A DNA stretch of 64,000 bases from Microbulbifer agarilyticus (GTDB lineage: Bacteria > Pseudomonadota > Gammaproteobacteria > Pseudomonadales > Cellvibrionaceae): NCBI RefSeq assembly GCF_019800665.1, contig NZ_JAHVKO010000004.1, positions 1-64,000 on the forward strand, given 5' to 3'. A program made the position numbers and the translations under genes. Of the stretch, positions 54,218-62,548 are shown piece after piece. The notes below the pieces were generated by a model. The model was not told the DNA's origin. It saw only the letters and a program-made list of their open reading frames with translations, and ran no database searches. Numbering within the stretch: the stretch's first letter is position 1; every line of letters starts with the position of its first letter.

Positions 54218-54688
54218 CTACCAGATTTCGTAGCGATCACCCGCGCGAATTACATTGGCGATACCATAAGCGACAACCAATATCCACAATGGGCCTATAA
54301 ATGCTTCAGTTTTGAACTCTCCTTGCAAGGCCATTACTACAAGTAGACCTATCGCAAATATAAAGGAAAAGACTGCTACTTGCTTCTCCGCCTTAACCCA
54401 GTCTTCCCGCTTAGACATACCGAGCCACCCAAACTCTGAGCCTATAAAGTTCATGCGAAATAATAAAGGAAGCTTTTTCCAATCATCTGTTGTTTTGTCT
54501 ATCACGCCTATCTCCTGTTCCAATATTGAAATATCAACCTCAAATACTGAAGCAAGAGATTTTAAAGACTCCAGACTAGGCTTTTTGCCGCTCTCGATCC
54601 TCTGAATAGTACGAACATTCAGCCCACTAAATTCTGCAAGCTGTTCTTGAGTCCACTTTTGACGCTTTCTTAATTGTTTAAGATACAC
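54218..54688 (-). CDS. Cassette-encoded XRE regulator with membrane segments
   Basis: This 156-residue protein has an N-terminal helix-turn-helix of the XRE/Cro type (residues 4-58: QLRKRQKWTQEQLAEFSGLNVRTIQRIESGKK) and then a C-terminal part with two hydrophobic spans (VFSFIFAIGLLVVMAL and FIGPLWILVVAYGIANVI). The 2TM architecture is seen in small membrane-bound regulators. The gene ends at an attC, so it is an integron cassette. A perfect 8-bp dyad upstream may be an operator. Confidence 0.85.
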   Translation of the reverse strand: MYLKQLRKRQKWTQEQLAEFSGLNVRTIQRIESGKKPSLESLKSLASVFEVDISILEQEIGVIDKTTDDWKKLPLLFRMNFIGSEFGWLGMSKREDWVKAEKQVAVFSFIFAIGLLVVMALQGEFKTEAFIGPLWILVVAYGIANVIRAGDRYEIW

Positions 54689-54737
54689 ATTTCTATCTCT
54701 TGCTGTCAGTCAAACAGGATATTGACTTAAAACATGT

Positions 54738-54777
54738 AATGTCGGCCACGAAATTTACCCGTAATCGACCCGACATT
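54738..54777. promoter_or_regulatory. Inverted repeat upstream of the XRE gene
   Basis: AATGTCGG (54738-54745) and CCGACATT (54770-54777) are perfectly inverted 24 bases apart. They lie between the attI-like site and the XRE start. This may be the regulator's own operator or an integrase-binding region. Confidence 0.4.
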
Positions 54778-54797
54778 TGGGTTTTCAACTATAAAAG

Positions 54798-54822
54798 CAC
54801 ATAACAGTTCATTTATGAGCCA
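54798..54822 (-). other. attI-like recombination site
   Basis: The minus-strand sequence GGCTCATAAATGAACTG followed by TTATGT resembles the junction at 2640-2668. It lies between the XRE cassette and the divergently oriented intI pseudogene, where attI is expected. Confidence 0.58.
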
Positions 54823-55072
54823 CAGGCTCTATATCCACTTGACCGCTGTTTCTGGATCTTGAGCCAAGGTATATTTTTGATTGGAAAATCACTAATTTTC
54901 AGTAGGTTATATGTTTCAGATCAAATAGCAACTAGCAAAGAAGAGCCGTTGGCGTAAGTCGGCTGATTCAACGTGTGGCTTTTGATCGAGTTTTCGCGCT
55001 AATAAAATCAATGTCGTGGACAAAATATTCTGAGATACGAGCGATAGCTCATTAATTGAGCCTTGACAGTTA

Positions 55073-55550
55073 TTGAACGCAAACCACAAAAATCAGATAA
55101 ATTTATCCCGAGAGCCCATAGTAATATACATGAGTCGGGCCCTCGCTTATCAAATAGAACAAACATACATCCATTTGATAAAGCGATTTATTCATTATTA
55201 TAAATTGCGTCATCCCCGTGGAATTTGTCTTGCGAAGTTGAAGTTTTCCTCAGTTATTTCGTATTTGATTATATTTGCGCTGTCAATATCCAACGTATAA
55301 CACTCAATGCCCTTACCTATCTATGTAAGCGAGTATTGGGGATAGACCAACGTGTCAACACGTGGCGCCTACCTGTTGTTTATAGTCGTGAAGAGATTAA
55401 AGCTATCGTTTCCCAGCTAAACGGAGTTTACCGACTGGAGGTGAAGCTGATGTATGACTCCAGATTGAGGTGAGCTAAGCTGCTATCTCTCAGGGGCAAG
55501 GACACTGATTTTGGCACTGATAATGTGTTCGTGCGTGCGGGCAAAGGGGT
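55073..55550 (+). pseudogene. intI: Integron integrase pseudogene
   Basis: The translations align in pieces with IntI-type tyrosine recombinases. The N-terminal piece IEQTYIHLIKRFIHYYKLRHPRG (55157-55223) is in one frame. EVEVFLSYFVFDY then NIQRITLNALTYLCKRVLGIDQ and WRLPVVYSREEIKAIVSQLNGVYRLEVKLMYDSRLR (55236-55470) are in the next. SLRGKDTDFGTDNVFVRAGKG (55486-55548) is in a third segment after a stop. A few residues are missing between GIDQ and WRLPVVY, and the glycine of the catalytic LMYGSGLR is changed. Nothing matching the HxxR...Tyr end is found. The gene diverges from the cassette, as it should. Confidence 0.82.
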
Positions 55551-55665
55551 ACTCAGCCCGTGGATAGATTATAGGCCCGAGAAAATAGGGAGCTCTTCTG
55601 ATCAGTTTACCTGTGAGCGATCATAAGAACTCCGTATTGCAATCGATATGCTTGCGATCTAGCAG

Positions 55666-57420
55666 TTACTGCGTTGAAGTATCAGCGGCGACCGGCACAG
55701 CGCTCGGGAAAGTTACTTTCTTTCCAGAGAACACCTTGCGTAGCAACGGCAAGCCGCGACGTAAGCCGAGGATGCTCTGTGCAGTAATCACACCCCCAAA
55801 CATGGCACCGCCGACGCCACAGCTGACGATATCCTGCCCGGTAAGATACAAACCTTTGATGCGTGTTTTTGGTCGCAACCAGCTCTGCTGCCAGCGCGAC
55901 GGCCCGTGTTGCAAGCCATAGATCTCGCCACTGCCGTAAGCACAGAAGTGTTTTGTGGATAGCGGTGTGGACAGCTCGTAGTAGTCGATCTTATCGCGCA
56001 GGTGTGGGAAATGGGTGAACAGTTTCTCCAGCATACGCCGGCTGAATTTTTCTTTCAGTGCGTCGTACTCTTCACCGCGCTTGCCCCAGGTCTCCTCTTC
56101 CCACTGTTTGAACCATTCGTAGCGCGCCGGAGTGACAATTTCGATGGTGGCGCGCCCGGGGTAACGGCGCAGGAAGTCCGGATCTTTTGCCGAGGGGAAT
56201 GAGATATAGGCGAGGGGGAAGTCCGCCTCCATATCTTCCACAAAGGCTTTTACGTCGCGATCGTATTCGGCGCTGCTGTAGACCCAGTAGTTGGTCTTGG
56301 GTAGCCCCAGCTCTTCGGCAGTGTGCTGCAGTCCGATATACAGGCACAGGTGGGACATGGAAGGCTCGACCGACTTGAGGTCACGGTCGTAGCCGGCGCG
56401 CTCGGACGCGCTGTGCGGCAGCAATTGTTCGAAGGTATTGAATACACCGGCACCGGAGATAACGATGGGCGCTTCGATTTCGGTACCGTCTTTCATACGC
56501 ACGCCGCGGGCGCGGTTGCCGTCCAGCAGAATGGTTTCCACCTCTGCGTAGGTAAATACCTCGCCGCCGGTGGACTGGATTTGCGGAATAATCGTTTCGG
56601 CAATACGGCTGGAGCCACCCACCGGGTAATAGGCACCGTGCAGGTAATGCCGGGCAATCATTGCGTGAATCACGAAGCTGCTTTCTGACGGCGGCATGCC
56701 ATTGTCACCCCATTGCCCGGTTAGCACCGCGATCAACTCTTCGTTGTCGGTGAGCTCCAGCAAGACTTCGCGGGTGGTTTTAAATACGTAATCGGGTAAC
56801 CGCCAGCGGCGCAGCGCACGCATCATTGGCCCGCACCAGCGCGGCAACACCTTTTCCGTTACCAGCATCGGCATAAAGCGGTTGGCTTCCGCCAGGCGTT
56901 TGAGATATTCACGCAACGCGGGTTCTTCGTTGGGGAAGCGCTTGAGCAGCTCCTGAATAAACTCCTCGCGGCCGGCGACCAGGTCGGACTGTTTGTCGCC
57001 GTGAATAATCCGGTCGTAGGCGGGGTCCATGGGTGCCCATTTAAGGGCACCGGCGGAGAGAAAATCGTAGAGGTGGCGACTCATGGAGGGACGCTCGCCC
57101 ACATCGCCAATGTAGTGCACCCCCACGTCCCATTCGTAACCGTTGCGATCGTAGGCGTGGGTCATGCCACCGGCGGTGTAATGCTGCTCCAGTACCAGCA
57201 CTTTTTTGCCGGTTGCGCTCAGCAGTGTGCCGGTGGTCAGCCCACCAATGCCGGAGCCAATAATGATGGCATCGTAGGGGCCGTCGAGGCGACTGGGGCG
57301 ATAGCGCCGGCCGATGCGCAAGCGGCTGGGCTTGGGCGCCGACTTGGATGTCGATTCGGCTTTGGACCCGGGGGCAGATTTTGGGGTCTCGGTTTGCTGG
57401 CGTTCCACGGTTGTTTCCAC
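55666..57420 (-). CDS. FAD-dependent carotenoid/retinol-saturase-like oxidoreductase
   Basis: This 584-residue protein has a low-complexity N-terminal tail (about 1-45, Lys/Ser/Pro rich) and the FAD/NAD motif DAIIIGSGIGGLTTGTLLS, then HYTAGGMTHAYDRNGYEWDVGVHYIGD, and a C-terminal GLYLTGQDIVSCGVGGAMFGGVITA. The fold is that of the phytoene-desaturase/CRTISO/retinol-saturase group. Those enzymes saturate or isomerise polyene chains. The substrate here is unknown, and no carotenoid genes lie nearby. It is flanked by the integron remnant and the LysR regulator. Confidence 0.85.
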   Translation of the reverse strand: METTVERQQTETPKSAPGSKAESTSKSAPKPSRLRIGRRYRPSRLDGPYDAIIIGSGIGGLTTGTLLSATGKKVLVLEQHYTAGGMTHAYDRNGYEWDVGVHYIGDVGERPSMSRHLYDFLSAGALKWAPMDPAYDRIIHGDKQSDLVAGREEFIQELLKRFPNEEPALREYLKRLAEANRFMPMLVTEKVLPRWCGPMMRALRRWRLPDYVFKTTREVLLELTDNEELIAVLTGQWGDNGMPPSESSFVIHAMIARHYLHGAYYPVGGSSRIAETIIPQIQSTGGEVFTYAEVETILLDGNRARGVRMKDGTEIEAPIVISGAGVFNTFEQLLPHSASERAGYDRDLKSVEPSMSHLCLYIGLQHTAEELGLPKTNYWVYSSAEYDRDVKAFVEDMEADFPLAYISFPSAKDPDFLRRYPGRATIEIVTPARYEWFKQWEEETWGKRGEEYDALKEKFSRRMLEKLFTHFPHLRDKIDYYELSTPLSTKHFCAYGSGEIYGLQHGPSRWQQSWLRPKTRIKGLYLTGQDIVSCGVGGAMFGGVITAQSILGLRRGLPLLRKVFSGKKVTFPSAVPVAADTSTQ

Positions 57421-57533
57421 GGCAGTGGACCTCTGTCTGATTATAGTTATGCGTTCCCCACCTTAGTCATTGCCAACCCGCGCTGCAATGGCCGCTTTCT
57501 ATCAGCTGCCTTGGCCAATTCCGTAATACGTTG

Positions 57534-58469
57534 TCACTCCCCCGGCAGCATTGTGGTCAGCTGGGCGAGGCGATCTTCCTGCTTCACATAATCCAGCAGC
57601 GCCTCGGCCACCGGGGAGATCGGGCGGCTGCGCGAGCGCACCAGAAACCAGTTGGTTTTGATCGGCATGTCTTCCACATCAAGCACCACCAGGCCAGAAG
57701 AATCACCCACACTCAAGGCGTGCTCGGACAGGATCGACACCCCCATGCCCGACATCACCATATGCTTGACGGCCTCGTTGCTTTCGATGGTCATGCGCAC
57801 ATTCAGGTCGCAGTTGTGTTTTTCCATATGCCGCTCGATGGCATAGCGGGTACCGGAGCCCTGCTCGCGCATCAGTACCGGCGCGCGGGCAAATTCCTGC
57901 AGCGGGATACGGCCGGCCTTGCTCAGGGCATGTCCACGCGGGGCGATGGCCACCAGGTTATTGGGCAGGAATTCGGTGAGCAGGTATTCGGCTTTCTTGG
58001 GTGGGTGGCTGAACACACAGAAGTCGTCGATGCCCTCGGCCATACGCGCAGAAATCTGCTCGCGGTTGCCCACCTTCAGTTCCACGTTGATATCCGGATA
58101 CAGCTGGCAGAAATCGCCGATCAGGTGCGGAATAAAGTACTTGGCGGTGGTGACCACGGCGATGCGCAGGGTACCGGCCGTCAGTCCGCGCATCTTGGTG
58201 AGATTCATATCCAAGCGTTCAAAGCACGAGAGAATTTCCCGCGCACTGGCGACCACCGCAAGGCCCGCATCGGTCAGCTGGATTTGCCGGCCCACCTGGA
58301 AATACAGCGGCATCTCCACCGCTTCCGACAGCTTGCGCAGCTGCATGGATACCGTGGGCTGGGTCAGGTGTAGGGCCTTGGCGGCGGCCATCACGCTGCC
58401 GTGATCCTTGAGCGCACACAGGATCTCCAGCTGGCGGATGGTCCCCACACGGGCGTGTAATCGACTCAT
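57534..58469 (-). CDS. LysR-family regulator, CbbR/CmpR-like
   Basis: This 311-residue regulator has a winged HTH (residues ~8-66) with QLEILCALKDHGSVMAAAKALHLTQPTVSMQLRKLSEAVEMPLYFQVGR and a periplasmic-binding-protein-like effector domain. I place the start at ATG 58467-58469, because GAGGAG lies ten bases upstream and the alternative (58487) leaves no ribosome-binding site. CbbR/CmpR regulators respond to carbon status, and the divergent sbtA operon makes a bicarbonate-responsive role plausible. Confidence 0.88.
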   Translation of the reverse strand: MSRLHARVGTIRQLEILCALKDHGSVMAAAKALHLTQPTVSMQLRKLSEAVEMPLYFQVGRQIQLTDAGLAVVASAREILSCFERLDMNLTKMRGLTAGTLRIAVVTTAKYFIPHLIGDFCQLYPDINVELKVGNREQISARMAEGIDDFCVFSHPPKKAEYLLTEFLPNNLVAIAPRGHALSKAGRIPLQEFARAPVLMREQGSGTRYAIERHMEKHNCDLNVRMTIESNEAVKHMVMSGMGVSILSEHALSVGDSSGLVVLDVEDMPIKTNWFLVRSRSRPISPVAEALLDYVKQEDRLAQLTTMLPGE

Positions 58470-58505
58470 CGGCGCCACTCTCCTCATCTTTGGATATATA
58501 AATGT

Positions 58506-58528
58506 TTATCTAATTTAGCCTTAGATAA
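58506..58528. promoter_or_regulatory. Palindromic LysR operator
   Basis: TTATCTAA at 58506-58513 and TTAGATAA at 58521-58528 form a perfect 8-bp inverted repeat with a 7-nt spacer, and the T-N11-A core is present. A further half-site follows (TATCTA at 58529-58534). It lies between the LysR gene and the sbtA operon. Confidence 0.7.
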
Positions 58529-58629
58529 TATCTATTTTTGTTTATGCATAACAGCTCACATACTTACCGCCAATTCAGCATCGGTCACACCTCTCACAGG
58601 GTGCATCAACCACTCAAAGGGTAAGCAAT

Positions 58630-58863
58630 ATGCAAAAACAGCAACGGATGTTTGGTCTTTTCTGCGGCGCCACGGTTCTCGGCCTCGGCGCGGCACTCGC
58701 CACGGTCGGCATTATCGGCTGGGCACTGGCGGCGGTGGGTGCGGGCCTGTGCCTGCTCAATCTCGCAAGCCTGATTGTGCCGATGGTCAAACGCGCCCGC
58801 GCGGTACCGGCGCGCCTGCCCTATCTAGCGAATTCAGCGCCAGCCGGTGAGGGTGCGCGCTAA
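58630..58863 (+). CDS. Small two-span membrane protein upstream of sbtA
   Basis: This 77-residue protein has two hydrophobic segments (about 10-30 and 33-51) and a basic C-terminal tail. It is not an SbtB-type P-II protein. Its stop codon abuts the sbtA start (TAAATGG), so the two are translated together. It may be a subunit or assembly factor of the transporter. Confidence 0.75.
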   Translation: MQKQQRMFGLFCGATVLGLGAALATVGIIGWALAAVGAGLCLLNLASLIVPMVKRARAVPARLPYLANSAPAGEGAR

Positions 58864-59805
58864 ATGGGCATCGATATTGTCGTAGCGTTCTTTCTGTTCG
58901 GTATGGCCGCCACGCTGATCGGCGGCCGTATTGAATTCCCGCGGGGGCTGTACCAGGGCCTGACCCTGTTCCTGCTTCTGGCGATCGGTTTAAAGGGCGG
59001 CGTCGCCTTGAGTGAGCATGCCAGTGCGCGCCTTATACCCCAGGCGTTGGTAGTACTGCTGCTGGGGCTGGCGCTGCCTTTTATTGCCTACCCGATTCTG
59101 CGCAAGTTTGGGCAGTGGGACCGCACGGATGCCGCGGCGACGGCGGCGCATTACGGTTCCGTAAGTGTCGGGACCTTTGCGGTTGCGGTGGCACTGCTGG
59201 AGAGCCGCGGTGTCGATTACGAGGCGTATTTCCCGCTGTTTGTGGTACTGCTGGAAGTCCCCGCCATCGCCCTCGGTATCTATCTGGCCAGCCGCCGCGG
59301 CGCCGAAGCATCGGCACTTAACTGGCGCAGCCTGTTGCTGAACCAGGGCTGTGTCTTGCTGTTGGGTGGCCTGCTGATCGGCTGGCTGGCGGGTGTCGAG
59401 GGGAGTGCGAAGGTCATGGCGATGTTCGAGACCGCCTTCCACGGTGCGCTGGCTCTGTTCCTGCTGTACATGGGCCGCCAGGCCGCGCGGTATTTCCCGG
59501 AAGTGGTGCGCAACGGCGCCTTCCTCACCAGCTTTGCCATCGTCATGCCGCTCATCGGCGCGACCGTCGGTGGTCTGCTCGCAGTGAGCATGGACTTCTC
59601 CACCGGTGGCGTTGCGCTGCTGGCAACGCTCGGCGCCAGCGCCTCGTATATCGCGGCACCGGCGGCACTGGGCGTCGCCCTGCCAAAAGCCAACCTGAGC
59701 CTGCCGCTGACCGCTTCACTGGCGATCACCTTCCCGTTCAACGTGCTGATCGGCATCCCCATCTATCTCTCGATCGCCACATACATTCACACGCAGTTCG
59801 CGTAA
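58864..59805 (+). CDS. sbtA: Sodium-dependent bicarbonate permease SbtA
   Basis: This 313-residue inner-membrane protein has about ten spans and the SbtA (Sbt_1) pattern: RGLYQGLTLFLLLAIGLKGGVAL, AAHYGSVSVGTFAVAVALLE, and a late GASASYIAAPAALGVALPKANLSLPL. It imports bicarbonate with Na+. In heterotrophs this supports carboxylation reactions. There is no SbtB gene beside it, but nhaA follows. Confidence 0.92.
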   Translation: MGIDIVVAFFLFGMAATLIGGRIEFPRGLYQGLTLFLLLAIGLKGGVALSEHASARLIPQALVVLLLGLALPFIAYPILRKFGQWDRTDAAATAAHYGSVSVGTFAVAVALLESRGVDYEAYFPLFVVLLEVPAIALGIYLASRRGAEASALNWRSLLLNQGCVLLLGGLLIGWLAGVEGSAKVMAMFETAFHGALALFLLYMGRQAARYFPEVVRNGAFLTSFAIVMPLIGATVGGLLAVSMDFSTGGVALLATLGASASYIAAPAALGVALPKANLSLPLTASLAITFPFNVLIGIPIYLSIATYIHTQFA

Positions 59806-59877
59806 GTAATCGCAAACAAAGCGCGTTACGCCCCGAGCACCTTGCGTGCCCGGGGCAATCATGGAGGACAAACAGCA

Positions 59878-61113
59878 ATGACTGCTGTACGAAAATTTAT
59901 TGAGCACGAATCTTTCGGCGGGATACTGCTGGTTTCCGCCGCGCTGATCGCCATGCTGCTGGCGAACTCGGCACTACAAGGGTTTTACTTCGACGGACTG
60001 AACACCACCGTTGCGGTGATCTTCGGGGACTTCTCGATCCAGAAGCCGCTGTTGCTGTGGGTCAACGATGGACTGATGGCGCTGTTCTTTCTGCTCGTGG
60101 GACTGGAGATAAAGCGCGAAGTGCTGGAGGGCCACCTGTCTTCCAAAGACCAGGTGATACTGCCCGGCCTGGCTGCAGTCGCCGGTATGGCGTTTCCCGC
60201 GCTTATCTACACCGCAATCAATTTTGATAACCCGGAAACCATGCGCGGCTGGGCCGTGCCCTCGGCAACGGATATCGCCTTTGCCATCGGCGTCTTCACC
60301 CTGTTCGGCAAACGCCTGCCGGTGAGCTTGAAACTGTTTCTGCTGTCGGTAGCGATTTTTGACGACATCGGTGCCATCCTGATTATCGCGTTGTTTTACA
60401 GCAGCGATCTTTCCATGGTGTCGCTGGGCGTAGCCTCCGCAGGCTTTGCGGCGCTGTTTATGCTGAACCGGGCGCGCGTGACCAACCTGGCGCCCTATGT
60501 ACTCATCGGCATCATCATCTGGATCGCGGTGTTGAAATCCGGGGTGCATGCAACGCTCGCCGGCTTCTTAACCGCTTGGTTTATCCCACTGCGGGTCAAC
60601 CGTGCCAAGCCGCGCGTGCCTCTGCACCGCATGGAGCACGGCTTGCTGCCCTGGGTGACATTATTGATCCTGCCGGTATTTGCCTTCGCCAATGCCGGCG
60701 TATCCCTGAGTGGTTTTTCCCTCGAGCGCCTCTTGAACCCGGTGACCCTTGGCATCGCCCTCGGATTATTTTTCGGCAACCAGGTGGGGATATTTTCCAC
60801 CGCCTGGCTGACCGTTAAGAGTGGCCTCGCCCGTCTGCCCGCTGGCGCCAACTGGCTCCATGTGTACGGCGTCGCGCTGCTGTGTGGTGTCGGCTTCACC
60901 ATGAGCCTGTTTATCGGCACCCTGGCATTTGAAGGCTACCCGCCCGCGTATCAGGAAAATGTAAAAGTGGGCGTGTTACTCGGATCCTTCCTGTCAGCGT
61001 TTGCCGGTATTGCGGTGCTCTATTACTCCTGCCGCAAACCGGCAGAGGAAGGGTTGAGCCGCAACGAACAACGCGCCGGAATTTTCCAGGCATCATCCGC
61101 TGGCAAAGCGTAA
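59878..61113 (+). CDS. nhaA: Na+/H+ antiporter NhaA
   Basis: This 411-residue protein has about twelve spans, the NhaA pattern KFIEHESFGGILLV, and the ion-binding segment SVAIFDDIGAILIIALF with two adjacent aspartates. ATG 59878 is chosen over 59842 because GGAGG lies eleven bases upstream. NhaA extrudes Na+, and following sbtA it could restore the gradient used for bicarbonate uptake. Confidence 0.95.
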   Translation: MTAVRKFIEHESFGGILLVSAALIAMLLANSALQGFYFDGLNTTVAVIFGDFSIQKPLLLWVNDGLMALFFLLVGLEIKREVLEGHLSSKDQVILPGLAAVAGMAFPALIYTAINFDNPETMRGWAVPSATDIAFAIGVFTLFGKRLPVSLKLFLLSVAIFDDIGAILIIALFYSSDLSMVSLGVASAGFAALFMLNRARVTNLAPYVLIGIIIWIAVLKSGVHATLAGFLTAWFIPLRVNRAKPRVPLHRMEHGLLPWVTLLILPVFAFANAGVSLSGFSLERLLNPVTLGIALGLFFGNQVGIFSTAWLTVKSGLARLPAGANWLHVYGVALLCGVGFTMSLFIGTLAFEGYPPAYQENVKVGVLLGSFLSAFAGIAVLYYSCRKPAEEGLSRNEQRAGIFQASSAGKA

Positions 61114-61233
61114 CCGTACAAACTTAAGGAGGTTGCAGTACCGAAAAGTCAGGCATAAACACACAGCGAACAGTGACTATCGCGGGAACCTGTTTGTGCC
61201 TGAAGCACCACATTAAGCTTTAACTGTGTAAGT

Positions 61234-61259
61234 GCGGCTCAACATACCGATTGAGCCGC
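61234..61259 (+). repeat. Hairpin before the DUF6482 gene
   Basis: GCGGCTCAA and TTGAGCCGC form a perfect 9-bp stem, directly followed by the Shine-Dalgarno GAGGGAGG. It might affect translation or end the nhaA transcript, though it has no T tract. Confidence 0.5.
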
Positions 61260-61272
61260 CGAGGGAGGCAAT

Positions 61273-61521
61273 ATGAATCTGCAGATCATCTCGCTGGAAG
61301 GACAGACGTACTTGGTAAACACCATCGATGAGAACGGTGTTCACCCTCTTGAGGACCGCAATAAAAGGCCCATGCAGTTTCATTGCCTTGAGGAAATCAA
61401 GGATTACCTGAACCCCCGCGCTTACGATGAAGTGTGGCTGGAGCAGCGCACACCCTACGAAGAAATGTGTGGACTCGGGGACGATACAGGGCCGCTCAGG
61501 GTACAGCTGCACTGGAGCTGA
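61273..61521 (+). CDS. DUF6482-like small protein
   Basis: This 82-residue acidic protein resembles DUF6482: MNLQIISLEGQTYLV, HPLEDRNKRPMQFHCLEEIKDYL and a C-terminal TPYEEMCGLGDD. The function is unknown. GGGAGG precedes the ATG. It is a single-gene unit. Confidence 0.78.
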   Translation: MNLQIISLEGQTYLVNTIDENGVHPLEDRNKRPMQFHCLEEIKDYLNPRAYDEVWLEQRTPYEEMCGLGDDTGPLRVQLHWS

Positions 61522-61626
61522 CCATCCGCAGCGAGCAAGACATCGACGGCATTTAGCAGAGAAAACTAACCTTCTCACGCAAACACACGGGGCTAACTTT
61601 TAGCATCGTGCTTTGCGTCGCAGGCT

Positions 61627-62130
61627 TCACTCTGCGCTGTTGATTTCCGTCCAAGCCTCGTCGGCCTTGCTGATATTGCCTGCGGTATCCCTTTCCCAAA
61701 TTTCGAACGACTTGGCATTGTTGTTGAGGTACAGCTTGCCATCGATGATGACCCAGCTGTCCGGGCGCGGCGGCGCTTCAAAACCCTTGGACATGGCGTA
61801 GGCACAGTGACCGCCGTAAGCGGGCACGTACTTTGCAGGGTCTGCGGCAAACAGGTTGCGGTTTTCTCGTGTGGCGAAACGCCAAGTCACATCACCCCAT
61901 TCATAGGTGATGCTGGCGGAACCTTTTACCGCTTTTTCACCGGGCTTGAGGCTGTAATAAGCAACAACGTCGGCGCCCTTGAGCGCGTCGCGGAAGAAGT
62001 GGGAATAGACATTCTTGTCGGCGGAGACAGCCGCTGATTGGACGGGGCTCGCTTTGGGCTCGCTGTCATCGGCCAGAGCGAATACTGAAATGATCCCTAA
62101 ACATGCGGCGAGAGCGGTACGTAGCAACAT
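61627..62130 (-). CDS. YHS-domain protein
   Basis: This 167-residue protein has a signal peptide (1-20, ending SVFALA) and a YHS domain: DVVAYYSLKPGEKAVKGSASITYEWGDVTWRFATRENRNLFAADPAKYVPAYGGHCAYAMSKG. YHS domains are linked to metal binding or copper handling. The exact role is unknown. Its neighbours do not help. Confidence 0.9.
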   Translation of the reverse strand: MLLRTALAACLGIISVFALADDSEPKASPVQSAAVSADKNVYSHFFRDALKGADVVAYYSLKPGEKAVKGSASITYEWGDVTWRFATRENRNLFAADPAKYVPAYGGHCAYAMSKGFEAPPRPDSWVIIDGKLYLNNNAKSFEIWERDTAGNISKADEAWTEINSAE

Positions 62131-62548
62131 AAAACATCCTTGAGTATGTGTTCAAAGTATTTTTATAGGCTTTGGGTACGTAACTAGATCACCCACTTCG
62201 AGTGTACGGGAAAAGCACGTTTTGGGTAGAGGATCGCGACCGGTTTATTGGTGCGCTGGGGTATCAGTTGCGGTGATAGGAAGGCCTGTTACGACAAGGC
62301 GAGTAGCACATTCGTCCGTTTTTCTGGCTGCCTCATGGAAGGAGGACGGCCAACCCACGAAATCCGCCCGGCGGGAGTCGCCACCTTTTGCTATACCTAG
62401 CAATTGAATGACAAGACCGGTATTTTCTGTGGGTAACGCGGAACTTTTTGCGACGGTCTGATGTATAAATTCTGACCAACTAATAAATCGACGAACCAAA
62501 GTCACAAAATAAGCACAGGTTCCTACAGGAACCGTTGAGGAAAGAACA
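62131..62548. other. Intergenic region upstream of the peptide-binding gene
   Basis: About 420 bases carry only chance frames on both strands. It should contain the promoter of the peptide-binding lipoprotein, but no strong promoter, dyad or RNA is recognised. Confidence 0.4.

Larger units (their letters stand above)
54100..55550. mobile_element. Degenerate chromosomal integron
   Basis: An intI pseudogene (plus strand), an attI-like site, and one cassette reading away on the minus strand with an attC at its 3' end follow the standard integron plan, in which the integrase diverges from the cassettes. The integrase has frameshifts and an incomplete C-terminus, so the platform cannot act on its own. 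Bases 54823-55072 show no gene. Confidence 0.78.

Noticed and set aside
55073..55300. 75-residue ORF as an independent gene
   Set aside because: Its N-terminal part matches the start of IntI and then leaves frame; it is part of the pseudogene.
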